Positions 17,531-25,997 of a DNA stretch of 64,000 nucleotides are shown one piece after another (positions within the stretch are counted from its first letter, which is position 1; every line of letters begins with the position of its first letter). This stretch comes from Oceanibaculum indicum P24 (GTDB taxonomy: Bacteria > Pseudomonadota > Alphaproteobacteria > Oceanibaculales > Oceanibaculaceae). Location: NCBI RefSeq assembly GCF_000299935.1, contig NZ_AMRL01000009.1, positions 62,001-126,000 on the forward strand. Direction: 5' to 3'. A program made the translations under genes and the position numbers. The notes below the pieces were generated by a model. It searched no databases, had not been told where the DNA came from, and saw only the letters and a program-made list of their open reading frames with translations.

Positions 17531-17676
17531 CCTTGCTCCTCGGACGGGGGGCGGGCCTCGCGCTCACGGGCCTCTCGCTTTGCCTTTTTCAAATCGTGGC
17601 GCTGCCAGACATAGAAGGCAATCGCCAGCCCGAAGACGAGCCCGGCCTCGATGAGCCCGAAATAAGTCTCAGGCAA
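17527..17676 (-). CDS. Small single-span membrane protein behind crtB
   Basis: A 49-residue frame starting at TTG 17676 inside the last codons of crtB (8-base overlap, with AAGG upstream) and ending at TAG 17527. The protein begins PETYFGLIEAGLVFGLAIAF, one hydrophobic helix, then YVWQRHDLKK and a charged, Arg/Glu-rich tail. Helix followed by positive residues suggests a membrane peptide with a cytoplasmic tail. It is not a shadow of crtC: the two genes only touch at their stops. I recognise no family. Being in the bchIDO-crtIB transcript suggests a part in pigment or membrane assembly, but that is inference. Confidence 0.68.
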   Translation of the reverse strand: MPETYFGLIEAGLVFGLAIAFYVWQRHDLKKAKREAREREARPPSEEQG

Positions 17677-18835
17677 GTGCTGCTGCCTTGCGCCGTGCGG
17701 CGAGGCGCCGGGCGCGGCTTTCCTCCCGGTCGCTCATCTCCACGCGCATCATGATCAGGGTCACGCGCTCGATGGCCGAGGCGCCGGACGGCCGTGCCGG
17801 ACCCGTGGCGGGTTTGCGGGTCAGTGCGAAGGTGGCTGCCGCCTCCGATACCAGCGCGGCCGCAGCGGGATCGGGCGGTACGTCGAGGTCGATCTTGCCG
17901 GGGCCAGGAAGCCCCCCTGCATCGGCGTGACGGGCGCTCAGCATCAGCGCCAGCTTGCGCGTCAGCGGCGTATGCGCGCGGTGGCTCACACTGTCATGGC
18001 CGTGCGCGGCGATGCGGCTGCCGATCTCGCGATAGACCAGGGCGGCGGTGCGGATCGCCAGCCGGCAGTCGGGCGGCAGCCTCTCGATGCCGGCATGGCC
18101 CAGCCGGTAGTGATGGTCTGCCTCCTCCAGCAGCCGTCGGATCACACTGGCCAGCGCCGGGGAAAAGCCCGGCCGGGGCAGGAAGGCATCCGCGTCGATG
18201 CCGGCCTCGGTGAGCCAGTCGCGCGGCAGGTAGAGCCGCCCGTTGCGGGCATCCTCTCCCACATCGCGGGCGATGTTGGTCAGCTGCATGGCAATGCCGA
18301 GGTCGGCGGCGCGGGCCAGCGCCCGTACATCGCCGGCACCCATCACCATCGCCATCATGATGCCGACGCTGGCCGCCACGCCGGTCGCGTAGCTCTTGAC
18401 CTGCTCGATGTTGTCGTAGCGGCGCCCTTCCATATCCATGGCGAAGCCGCCGAGAAGGGCGAGCGGCACGCTCTTCGGGATGGCATGGTCGCGCACCACG
18501 CGGGCGAAGGCGCGGTCAATGGGGTGGGCGGCAGGCGACCCGGCATAGATCGCCTCCAGCCGGTCATGCAGCCGGGCAAGCGCCTCCGGGCCGGCGCGCG
18601 GATCGTCCACCAGATCGTCGGAATGGCGGCAGAAGCCATAGAGCGCGTGGGTCGCCTGGCGCACCCGCACCGGCAGCAGCAGCGAGGCCAGATGGAAGGA
18701 TTTGGAGCCCCGCCGGATCGCGGCACTGCAGGCGCGCAAATCCGTCCGGTCGCCAGTGAATCCGTAATTCACCGAGGCCGGGCGCGGCTGCGGTGCCAGC
18801 GCCAGCAGGGGTGGTGCGGCGCTATCTCCTGTCAT
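17669..18835 (-). CDS. crtB: Phytoene synthase
   Basis: A 388-residue head-to-head prenyltransferase that joins two geranylgeranyl diphosphates into phytoene. The aspartate-rich motifs HSDDLVDD and NIARDVGED are visible, with LPRDWLTEAGI behind the second. After the catalytic core there is a polar, alanine/arginine-rich extension of about 60 residues ending ARRLAARRKAAALA. The start ATG 18835 overlaps the crtI stop as ATGA; the frame is open upstream but inside crtI. The small gene at 17527-17676 overlaps its end. Confidence 0.95.
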   Translation of the reverse strand: MTGDSAAPPLLALAPQPRPASVNYGFTGDRTDLRACSAAIRRGSKSFHLASLLLPVRVRQATHALYGFCRHSDDLVDDPRAGPEALARLHDRLEAIYAGSPAAHPIDRAFARVVRDHAIPKSVPLALLGGFAMDMEGRRYDNIEQVKSYATGVAASVGIMMAMVMGAGDVRALARAADLGIAMQLTNIARDVGEDARNGRLYLPRDWLTEAGIDADAFLPRPGFSPALASVIRRLLEEADHHYRLGHAGIERLPPDCRLAIRTAALVYREIGSRIAAHGHDSVSHRAHTPLTRKLALMLSARHADAGGLPGPGKIDLDVPPDPAAAALVSEAAATFALTRKPATGPARPSGASAIERVTLIMMRVEMSDREESRARRLAARRKAAALA

Positions 18836-20367
18836 GGCCGTGTTCCTTCCGCCGCCGCCCGGAGTCGCATCGGATCGGGCACGAGGCCGGCCACGATCCG
18901 CGCCGAGCATAGCACGCCCGGCAACCCGGCGCCGGGGTGGGTGCCGGCCCCGCAGAGATAGAGATTGTCCAGCTCTTCGCTGCGGTTGTGCGGCCGGAAC
19001 CAGGCGCTTTGCAGCAGGCGCGGTTCCAGCGCGAAGGCGGCCCCCTGCCAGGACAGCAGCCGGTCGCGGAAATCCAGCGGCGTGGCAATGCGCTGGCTGA
19101 CTATATGCTGCCCGAGGCCGGGCAGTACCGTTTCCTCCAGCCGCTGCTGGATGCGGGCGCGGTAGGTCTCGGCCATTGCCTCCCAATCCGTGTCGCCGGC
19201 CAGATTTGGCACCGGGCTCAGCACATAGAAGCTGTCGCAGCCCTCGGGCGCCAGCGACGGATCGCTGGCCGTGGGCCGGTGCAGATAGAGGCTGAAATCC
19301 TCCGCCAGCTTCTTGCGGCGGAAGATGTCGTCCAGCAGCCCCCGGTAGCGCGGGCCGAACAGCATCAGATGGTGCGGCACCTGCTCATAGCGGCGGTCGG
19401 TGCCGAAATACCAGACGAACAGGCTCATCGAATAATCCGCACGGGCCAGCTTGCGGTCCGTCCAGCGCCGGCGCGGATGGTGCTTCAGCAGCCTGCCATA
19501 GGTGCTGGCGGGGTCCGCGTTCGAGACCACGATATCGGCGGCGACCTCCTCGCCCGACGCCAGGCGCAGGCCGCTCGCCCGGTTGCTCTCGGTCAGGATG
19601 GCCTCGACCGTCTCGCCCAGCCGGATGCTGCCGCCCTGGCGTTCCACGAGGCTGGCGATGCCGCGCACCAGCGCGTTGGTGCCGCCCATCGCGTAATGCA
19701 CGCCATGTTTCGATTCCAGATGCGCGATCAGGCAGTAGAAGGAGGTGGCGGTGAACGGGTTGCCGCCGATCAGCAGCGGATGGAAGGAGAACAGGGTGCG
19801 CAGCTTCTCGTTGCGGAAATGCCGGGCGACCACGTCATGGACCGAGCGGTAGCCGCCCAGCCGCACCATCCGTGCCAGCACCCCCAGCGTGAAGGCGAAG
19901 CTGTGGAATGGCTTGTCGGCCAGCTGGGTGAAGGCGACATCGTAGATCGCCCGGCTTTCTTCCATGAAGCCGCGATATCCTTCGACATCGGCGGGTTCGA
20001 TGCGGGCGACTTCCGCCTCCATCCGCTTGGCATCGCCGGAATAGTTGAAGAGTGTGCCGTCATCGAAGCGGATCGTGTAGAAGGGATCGCAGGCGCGGAG
20101 CTCCAGATCGTCCTGCATCCGGCCGCCGCAATCCTCCCACAGCTTCTCGAACAGCCAGGGTGCCGTGATGATGGTCGGGCCGGCATCGAACACGAAGCCG
20201 TCCTGACGGTGGGCGTAGGCGCGGCCACCCGGCGCGTCCAGCGGATCGAAGAGGCTGACCCGGTAGCCGCGCGCCGCCAGCAGCGCACCGGTCGCCAGCC
20301 CGCCCACACCGGCACCGATGATCGCCGCATGCGGGCGGCTGTCGCGTTCGGGCGGGGCGAGGTTCAT
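18832..20367 (-). CDS. crtI: Phytoene desaturase
   Basis: A 511-residue FAD enzyme that desaturates phytoene to neurosporene or lycopene. The N-terminal Rossmann motif AAIIGAGVGGLATGALLAARGY and the C-terminal LYLCGAGTHPGAGLPGVLCSA region are typical CrtI. Whether it makes three or four desaturations cannot be read from the sequence. It overlaps bchO upstream and crtB downstream by 4 bases each (ATGA), so the enzyme pair CrtI-CrtB should be made in step. Confidence 0.96.
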   Translation of the reverse strand: MNLAPPERDSRPHAAIIGAGVGGLATGALLAARGYRVSLFDPLDAPGGRAYAHRQDGFVFDAGPTIITAPWLFEKLWEDCGGRMQDDLELRACDPFYTIRFDDGTLFNYSGDAKRMEAEVARIEPADVEGYRGFMEESRAIYDVAFTQLADKPFHSFAFTLGVLARMVRLGGYRSVHDVVARHFRNEKLRTLFSFHPLLIGGNPFTATSFYCLIAHLESKHGVHYAMGGTNALVRGIASLVERQGGSIRLGETVEAILTESNRASGLRLASGEEVAADIVVSNADPASTYGRLLKHHPRRRWTDRKLARADYSMSLFVWYFGTDRRYEQVPHHLMLFGPRYRGLLDDIFRRKKLAEDFSLYLHRPTASDPSLAPEGCDSFYVLSPVPNLAGDTDWEAMAETYRARIQQRLEETVLPGLGQHIVSQRIATPLDFRDRLLSWQGAAFALEPRLLQSAWFRPHNRSEELDNLYLCGAGTHPGAGLPGVLCSARIVAGLVPDPMRLRAAAEGTRP

Positions 20368-21269
20368 GGTCCGGCCTCCGGATTGGGGGCAGGCTCCGCC
20401 ATCGCCTGCTCGATCCAGCCGCAGACCTGCGCCGGTTCGCTCTCATGCAGCAGATGCCCGCCATGCCCGGTCAGGATCAGCCTTGCATGCGGCGTGAGTT
20501 TGGCGACGTGGCGGGAATTGTTGTCCGGCACCATCGGGTCGTCGCGCGCCGCGATCAGGATCAGCGGCATGTCGAGTTTTCGCATCCGGTCGTCCAGCGT
20601 GCCCAGATCCCAGGCGGCCATCATGCCCAGTGCGCCCTGGACATGGCCCGGCATCCGCATTAGCCGGCGGTAGATATCCGAACTCTCGCGGTTGATGCGC
20701 GATCCGGTGGAGGCCAGCAGATTGCCGGCCAGTGGGGTGGCCCTGGTCAGCAGGGCGAAGGCTGCCGCCGACAGCGGGTTGGCGAACAGCGCCTTGGCCA
20801 GCGGCGAGAAGATGCGGTTGCCGCGAATCGGCAGATAGGCGCCATTGATGCCGATCACCCGGCGCGGCGGTGGGTCGAGCATGCCGGACAGCACGATGGC
20901 GATGGGACCGCCCGCCGAATGGCCGATCACCGTGTCAGGCACAAGGCCCAGCTGGTCCAGCAGCGCGCGTAGCGCCATGGCCATGCCGTCCAGCGACAGG
21001 TCGGTCCGCCCGCGCGCCGTGGTGAAACCGTGGCCTGGAAGATCGGGGATCATCAGCCGGTAACGCTCTGCCAGCAGCGGCACCAGACGCTGCCAGGAAT
21101 GGCCGCTCGCCCCGGTGCCGTGCAGCAGCAGGATCAGCGGCGCATCTGCGGGTCCATGGAACTGAAGGTGCCAGGTCAGCCTGCCCGACGTGACAAACTG
21201 GCTGTGCTGCCGGTAGGGCCAGCTGTGGCCCTCCGTTTCCCAGTCGAGCCGGCAGCTGGCGGCGCTCAT
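20364..21269 (-). CDS. bchO: BchO, alpha/beta-hydrolase associated with magnesium chelatase
   Basis: A 301-residue alpha/beta-hydrolase-fold protein. LLLHGTGASGHSW forms the oxyanion region, GHSAGGPIA the nucleophile elbow, and TGHGGHLLHE carries the catalytic histidine. BchO is coded with bchD in most purple bacteria and is thought to assist magnesium chelatase, but its substrate is unknown. It overlaps bchD and crtI by 4 bases each. Confidence 0.93.
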   Translation of the reverse strand: MSAASCRLDWETEGHSWPYRQHSQFVTSGRLTWHLQFHGPADAPLILLLHGTGASGHSWQRLVPLLAERYRLMIPDLPGHGFTTARGRTDLSLDGMAMALRALLDQLGLVPDTVIGHSAGGPIAIVLSGMLDPPPRRVIGINGAYLPIRGNRIFSPLAKALFANPLSAAAFALLTRATPLAGNLLASTGSRINRESSDIYRRLMRMPGHVQGALGMMAAWDLGTLDDRMRKLDMPLILIAARDDPMVPDNNSRHVAKLTPHARLILTGHGGHLLHESEPAQVCGWIEQAMAEPAPNPEAGP

Positions 21270-23059
21270 GGCTGGCTCTCGCTCATTGAGGCATAGACCA
21301 CGTCGGACAGGGCCGCAGCACTGGCATGGCGCAGCACATGATGGTCGGCGCCGAGATCGGCGGCCAGTGCGGCCACCTGCTCGCGCGGGCGGCGGGCAAT
21401 GTCGATGCAGATTGTCTTCAGCCGGTGCCCGCGATACAGCGCTGCCGCCTGTCCCAGCTGCTCGCGGGCCAGGGCGCGGTTGGGGCTGCCGTCGCGCGCG
21501 ATGTTGCCGCTGCCATCGGTCAGCAGGACGAGGATCGGCGTACCGCCCTGCCTTCGCACCGACTGGGCGAGGCCGAAGCCTGTATCGAGGCCGGAGACCA
21601 GCGGCGTCGGCCCGCCGCCGGGCAGGCCCGACAGGGTGCGCTTGGCCAGCGTCAGCGAGCGGGTCGGCGGCAGGATGATGCTGGCCCCGGTGCCGCGAAA
21701 GGCGACCAGCGCCACCTCGTCGCGGCGCACATAGCAGCGCGCAAGAAGTTGCTCGATGGCGCCCTTGGTCTCGCCCAGCCGTTCCAGCGCCGTCGATCCC
21801 GAGGCATCCACCAGGAAAATCGCTGTCGAGGGCGCGGCATGGCGCAACCGCCGGTAGCGGAAATCCTCGGGCCGGATCAGCAGGCGCGGGGTGGCCAGGC
21901 TGGCGTCCCGGTGCAGCCGCCGCAAGCGCTGCCAGGGCGCGGCGGTGCGCAGCGTCGCCATCAGGTCCGGCCTTGCGTCGGGATAGGGGGGGGAGGACGA
22001 GACGCCGAAGGGCCGGCCGCGCCGCGCGTTCTTCTGCAGCGCCCCGGCCTTGCCGGCACGGGACCGGGGCGCTGCGGATCGCTCCGCCACGCCGAAGGCC
22101 GGCAGCCCGTCGATGGAGCCGGCTTCAGACTCGCTCAGCCACTCGCTGGTCGGGTCGATGTCGGACGGGCCGGTGGGCTCGGTTTCGGTCCCATCTTCCG
22201 ATGGCGGCGGACAGTCTGCTGGCTGTTGTGCCTGCTGTGTCTGCTCCGCTGGGGATGTCTGTGGGGATTGTTCCTGCTGCGCTTGTTCCTGCTGCGGGTC
22301 GGGCCGTAGCCCCAGACACAGGCGCAGCGCCGCCAGCACGTCCTCTGTCGTGGCGCGCTCCCGCCGCATCAGCGCGGCATGCAGGCGTGCTACAAGGGCC
22401 AGGTGCCGCAGGACGGGCAGGGAGCGGTGCCCGGCGGACTCGGCGGTTTTGGCGAGCAGCCGCAGCAGCGAATCTTCAAGGATACAGCGTCGCCAGTCAG
22501 GCGTGCCTGCGGCCTCCGGCACATCGTCAGTTGCCTCTGTCTCGCGCCAGCTGACCGGGCCGAGATCGACATGCAGGCCCAGCCGGTTGGCCAGCGCAGG
22601 CGGCAGGCTCTCCTCCGGCTCCGCCGATTCGTCGAGGGCGATGACCGTGAAACGATCCTGTCCCCGGTCCATGGCGTCGGCGATGATCGCCGCCGCCGCC
22701 GGCTCCAGCCGTTCCGACATGGGGATCAGCAGCACGCCGCCCTGTGCCTTGGCCAGCAGGCCGCGCTGCGGGATCAGCCTGCCGGCGGCCGCCGAGGCGG
22801 ACAGATCGATGCCGCCGCGCAGCGTGTCCGGCGTCGCGGTGGCAGGCAGCCGGACCCACGGGCAGGTGGCCGGGTATGCCGCGCGCAGCCGTTCCAGAAA
22901 GGCCTCGCGCGCGCCGCCGGCCCGGGCTTTCACCCAGATGCCGCCGATGGCATTCCCGCCCAGCGCCGCGATCCGGATGGCCAGCAGCGCGTCGCGCCAG
23001 TAGGCCACACCCGGATGTGTCGAAATCGCAGCGGTCAGGGCGGCGCCGCCGTCAGGCAT
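21266..23059 (-). CDS. bchD: Magnesium chelatase subunit D
   Basis: A 597-residue subunit that forms the AAA+ motor with BchI and contacts BchH to insert Mg2+ into protoporphyrin IX. The N-terminal AAA+ region lacks a good Walker A, as normal for BchD. A linker at about residues 253-310 is rich in Gln, Pro and acid residues. The C-terminal integrin I domain has the metal site VDASGS (about residue 418) and VLLTDGSGN. The start ATG 23059 overlaps the bchI stop by 8 bases; upstream open frame is inside bchI. Overlaps bchO by 4 bases. Confidence 0.95.
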   Translation of the reverse strand: MPDGGAALTAAISTHPGVAYWRDALLAIRIAALGGNAIGGIWVKARAGGAREAFLERLRAAYPATCPWVRLPATATPDTLRGGIDLSASAAAGRLIPQRGLLAKAQGGVLLIPMSERLEPAAAAIIADAMDRGQDRFTVIALDESAEPEESLPPALANRLGLHVDLGPVSWRETEATDDVPEAAGTPDWRRCILEDSLLRLLAKTAESAGHRSLPVLRHLALVARLHAALMRRERATTEDVLAALRLCLGLRPDPQQEQAQQEQSPQTSPAEQTQQAQQPADCPPPSEDGTETEPTGPSDIDPTSEWLSESEAGSIDGLPAFGVAERSAAPRSRAGKAGALQKNARRGRPFGVSSSPPYPDARPDLMATLRTAAPWQRLRRLHRDASLATPRLLIRPEDFRYRRLRHAAPSTAIFLVDASGSTALERLGETKGAIEQLLARCYVRRDEVALVAFRGTGASIILPPTRSLTLAKRTLSGLPGGGPTPLVSGLDTGFGLAQSVRRQGGTPILVLLTDGSGNIARDGSPNRALAREQLGQAAALYRGHRLKTICIDIARRPREQVAALAADLGADHHVLRHASAAALSDVVYASMSESQP

Positions 23060-24089
23060 GGCCGTTTCCACTGTGGAAGCTGGCGAGCGCGCGTTCGATG
23101 CGCGGCGCGCTGCCGGCATCGTCCAGCGGGTCGCGGCGCAGCCGGTGGCACAGCACCATCGGTGCGATCTCGGCGGCGTCGTCCCAGCTCACCTCGGTCC
23201 GGCCATCCAGCGCCGCCGCCGCGCGGCAGGCCCGCATCAGGGTCAGCTCGCCGCGCATGCCATCGATGCCAAGCCGCAGGCAGAGCTGCGACATGCGGAT
23301 CATCACACTGTCGGGGATCTGCACCTGGCGCAGGATCTTCCGGGCCTTCACGACCTTCGTGCCGATCGCGGCGTCGCGCTTCTCCCAGCTGGCGCGGAAG
23401 GCGTCCGGGTCGGTCTCGTAGGCGTCGCGCCGGCGGATCACCTCGATGCGGGCATCGAGGTCGTCGATGCTCTTCACATCGACGGCGAGGCCGAACCGGT
23501 CGAGCAGCTGCGGCCGGAGGTCGCCTTCCTCCGGATTGCCGCTGCCGACCAGGATGAAGCGCGCGGCGTGGCGGATGCTCAGCCCCTCGCGCTCGACCAT
23601 GTTTACGCCCGACGCGGCGGCATCGAGCAGCAGATCGACCAGATGATCCTCCAGCAGGTTCACCTCATCGATGTAGAGGAAGCCGCGATTGGCGGCGGCC
23701 AGCAGGCCGGGCTCGAAATGCTTTTCGCCGGCGACCAGCGCACGCTCCAGGTCGAGCGCGCCGCACACCCGGTCCTCCGTGGCGCCCAGCGGCAGATCGA
23801 CCATCGGCGCGCGGGTTTTCACCACCGGCGGCGGTTTGGCCCCCTTGGACGGGGTGCAGACCGGGCAGGCTTCCTGCGGCTCGTTCGGCAGGCAGTTATA
23901 ACGGCAGCCCTGGCGGGTTTCGATCTTCGGCAACAGTTCGGCAAGGGCGCGCACCGCCGTCGATTTGCCGGTGCCACGGTCGCCGAAAATCAGTACGCCG
24001 CCCAGCAGCGGCTCCACGGCGGCCATCAGCAATGCCTGCTTCATCGCCTGCTGGGCGACGATGGCCGAGAATGGGAAAGGCTTCGACAT
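23052..24089 (-). CDS. bchI: Magnesium chelatase ATPase subunit I
   Basis: A 345-residue AAA+ ATPase of magnesium chelatase, the first committed step toward bacteriochlorophyll. Walker A is GDRGTGKS (36-43) and Walker B FLYIDEVNLLEDH; GSGNPEEGDLRPQLLDRFG holds sensor 1 and the arginine finger. The start ATG 24089 gives the family N-terminus SKPFPFSAIVAQ; its ribosome site is weak. A PpsR-type palindrome ends 21 bases upstream. First gene of bchI-bchD-bchO-crtI-crtB. Confidence 0.96.
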   Translation of the reverse strand: MSKPFPFSAIVAQQAMKQALLMAAVEPLLGGVLIFGDRGTGKSTAVRALAELLPKIETRQGCRYNCLPNEPQEACPVCTPSKGAKPPPVVKTRAPMVDLPLGATEDRVCGALDLERALVAGEKHFEPGLLAAANRGFLYIDEVNLLEDHLVDLLLDAAASGVNMVEREGLSIRHAARFILVGSGNPEEGDLRPQLLDRFGLAVDVKSIDDLDARIEVIRRRDAYETDPDAFRASWEKRDAAIGTKVVKARKILRQVQIPDSVMIRMSQLCLRLGIDGMRGELTLMRACRAAAALDGRTEVSWDDAAEIAPMVLCHRLRRDPLDDAGSAPRIERALASFHSGNGHA

Positions 24090-24110
24090 GACAACCGCCA
24101 GACCAGTGAG

Positions 24111-24128
24111 TGTCAATTAATATTGACA
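24111..24128 (-). promoter_or_regulatory. Single PpsR/CrtJ palindrome upstream of bchI
   Basis: A perfect TGT-N12-ACA palindrome with almost the same core as the bchC distal site (TGTCAATTAATATT shared). It begins 21 bases ahead of the bchI ATG. I see no second perfect site at 8-bp spacing; the nearest resemblance (24144-24161) has only one correct half. Confidence 0.8.
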
Positions 24129-24235
24129 TCTTTCCGGGGCGGTTTGAAGGGTTAGTTGACAGTCAGCGGTGAAGGCAGGTTTTCCCTCCCGCGCGGAAGC
24201 CCGTCACGGGAGGGGGAACCCGGCTGGGCATCAGG

Positions 24236-24823
24236 TCAGAGCGCCTTGCCCCATGCCGCGCGGAAGCAGAACTCGGCCAGCGGCTTGCGCACGCGCGGCG
24301 CGGTCTCGCGCTGGGCCATCTCCTCAGGCAGGCTTGCTGCGTCGCCCAGCCCGCCGATGGCGAACATGGTCAGCGCGCGCCAGCCTTCCGGCAGGCCGAC
24401 ATGCTCATGCACCTTCTCCGGCAGGAAGCCGGCCATCTGGTGCACATAGAGGCCTTCCTGCTGCGCCTGCAGGGTCAGGAAGGCGACGGCCTGGCCGACA
24501 TCATATTCGGCATGCGGGTTGCGGGTGCCGTCCGGGCGGTTCTCGTTCACCAGCGCGATGCCCAGCAGGGCGGCGTTACGCGCCCAGGGCAGGTTGCCCG
24601 GCTTCAGATAGGTCAGCGTCTGCTCGAAGCTGGCGCTGCCGGCCTCGTCGATGATGAAGCCCCAGGGCTGGATATTGCTGGCCGACGGAGTCCAGCGCGC
24701 GGCTTCCAGCAGGGTCAGCAGCTTGTTTGCCGGAATGGCGGTGTTGGTCAGGGCACGCGGGCTCCAGCGCTCCTGCATGAGGGGCAGGATCGGATGGTCG
24801 ACAGGCGCTTTGCGGTTCGACAT
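24236..24823 (-). CDS. Nitroreductase family protein
   Basis: A 195-residue FMN-dependent oxidoreductase of the nitroreductase fold. SPRALTNTAIPANKLLTLLEAARWTPSASN is the FMN-binding start of the family, and AFLTLQAQQEGLYVHQMAGF and the GxGD turn are also typical. Likely reduces quinones, nitro compounds or similar with NAD(P)H; the true substrate is unknown. GGAG stands 5 bases before the ATG. Between its end and bchI lies only the PpsR site and a GC hairpin (24184-24214). First non-photosynthesis gene. Confidence 0.88.
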   Translation of the reverse strand: MSNRKAPVDHPILPLMQERWSPRALTNTAIPANKLLTLLEAARWTPSASNIQPWGFIIDEAGSASFEQTLTYLKPGNLPWARNAALLGIALVNENRPDGTRNPHAEYDVGQAVAFLTLQAQQEGLYVHQMAGFLPEKVHEHVGLPEGWRALTMFAIGGLGDAASLPEEMAQRETAPRVRKPLAEFCFRAAWGKAL

Positions 24824-24936
24824 GTTGGCTCCTATGGATTTTTTGAAGGCGGCTCCAGAGGGTGTCCGGCAGCCGCCATTGCATGGGTAGCCAAATACGA
24901 TATTGGGCGCGCCGAGGGAATAGCGATTCGGCGGTT

Positions 24937-25323
24937 TCAGGCGATGTCCGCGCCGCGTTCGTTTAGCAGCGCGCGCAGGACGGAGCGGTGGCAGTGTGCC
25001 TCCGTCTCGCAATAGCAGCCCAGCGAAAAGTGGGCGCCCCTCGACAGGGCGGCCAGAAGGTCGAGCGTGCGGCGGGCGGCAGGCTCCTCCATCTCCTTGC
25101 GGAAGGCGCGCACGAAATCGGCCCATTCCCTGTCCGTCTCCGCGCCACGCGCCTTGGCCACCAGATCGGCGCTGGGTGAGAGTTCCGGATACCAGACATC
25201 GAACCAGTCATCGGCGGCGTAGCGTTCCTTGCGCACGCCGCGCGGCAGGCGGCGCACCGCGCCGATGCGCGTTCCTTCACCGGGCAGGCGGGGCGAGCCG
25301 AGGCGGACGATGCGGATGGTCAT
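24937..25323 (-). CDS. DUF488 family protein
   Basis: A 128-residue protein with [26 protein letters not shown] and [17 protein letters not shown], which mark the DUF488 (YeaO-like) family, and a conserved [16 protein letters not shown] near the end. The cysteine/histidine cluster could bind metal, but no reaction is established for the family. Overlaps the ohrR stop as ATGA, so it is translated with the redox regulator; this suggests a thiol- or peroxide-stress role. Confidence 0.82.
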   Translation of the reverse strand: MTIRIVRLGSPRLPGEGTRIGAVRRLPRGVRKERYAADDWFDVWYPELSPSADLVAKARGAETDREWADFVRAFRKEMEEPAARRTLDLLAALSRGAHFSLGCYCETEAHCHRSVLRALLNERGADIA

Positions 25324-25799
25324 GCGGAATCTCCATCGGCGTTCAGCGCGGCGCGCAGCTTGTCGAGGCCGGTCTTCAGCGCCGCCAGTTCCGCTGGACT
25401 CAGACCGAGGGCCACGCCGATTTGCGGCGGGATGCATTGCGCCTCGCTGCGCAGTGCCTTTCCGGCCTCGGTCAGAGTGATGAGCACGCGGCGCTCGTCG
25501 GCGGGGTCGCGAGTGCGGGCGATGCGGCCGGCGCTCTCCAGCCGCTTCAGCAGCGGCGTCAGCGTGCCGGAATCGAGGAACAGCCGCTCGCCGAGCTGGG
25601 TGACGGTCAGCCCGTCGCGTTCCCACAGCACCAGCATGACCAGATATTGCGGGTAGGTCAGGTCCAGCTTTTCCAGCAGCGGGCGGTACAGCCGGTTGAA
25701 GGCATGTGCCGTGGAATAGGCGGCAAAGCACAGCTGCGTGTCCAGCCGCAGCATATCCTGCTGTGGACCTGCCTCTTTTCCGTCCGGTTTCGCGCTCAT
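25320..25799 (-). CDS. ohrR: Organic-hydroperoxide regulator OhrR (MarR family)
   Basis: A 159-residue MarR-type repressor. [24 protein letters not shown] carries the redox-sensing cysteine (Cys24) typical of OhrR; the winged helix spans [25 protein letters not shown] and the wing [11 protein letters not shown]. On oxidation by organic peroxides OhrR releases DNA. It is divergent from ohr, the usual target, across 198 bases with an inverted repeat. GGAG precedes the start. A single conserved Cys near the N-terminus is seen; no second partner Cys nearby except Cys at about residue 122. Confidence 0.9.
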   Translation of the reverse strand: MSAKPDGKEAGPQQDMLRLDTQLCFAAYSTAHAFNRLYRPLLEKLDLTYPQYLVMLVLWERDGLTVTQLGERLFLDSGTLTPLLKRLESAGRIARTRDPADERRVLITLTEAGKALRSEAQCIPPQIGVALGLSPAELAALKTGLDKLRAALNADGDSA

Positions 25800-25872
25800 G
25801 CTCTTTGCTCCTGTCGTCACGCCTCCTTCATTAGGGATGGCGGGCGGGAATGGCAAGGATTGCCGGCAAATA

Positions 25873-25919
25873 AATTTTACAAAATTAAATTTGACACAAT
25901 ATAAATGGCGCCCTATGTT
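25873..25919 (+). promoter_or_regulatory. ohr promoter and putative OhrR operator
   Basis: A near-consensus sigma70 promoter reads toward ohr: TTGACA (25891-25896), 17-bp spacer, TATGTT (25914-25919). Directly upstream is an inverted repeat AATTTT-AC-AAAATT (25873-25886) in AT-rich DNA, a plausible OhrR operator serving both divergent genes. The 5' leader of ohr would be about 70 bases. Operator assignment is inference from position and symmetry. Confidence 0.72.
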
Positions 25920-25997
25920 CTGTTCATCAGACGGGCATCCAACCCCATTCAGCCAGTTCATCAAGCAACAGGCCCATAGGCAAAAAGGAGAGACATC

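Noticed and set aside
24144-24161. Possible second PpsR site upstream of bchI
   Set aside because: Only the ACA half is right; the other half is TTG instead of TGT, and the spacing to the perfect site is 15 rather than 8 bp.
24184-24214. GC-rich hairpin (CCCTCCCG/CGGGAGGG) between bchI and the nitroreductase gene
   Set aside because: There is no T run behind the stem on either strand, so I did not call a terminator; it may still slow polymerase or stabilise RNA.
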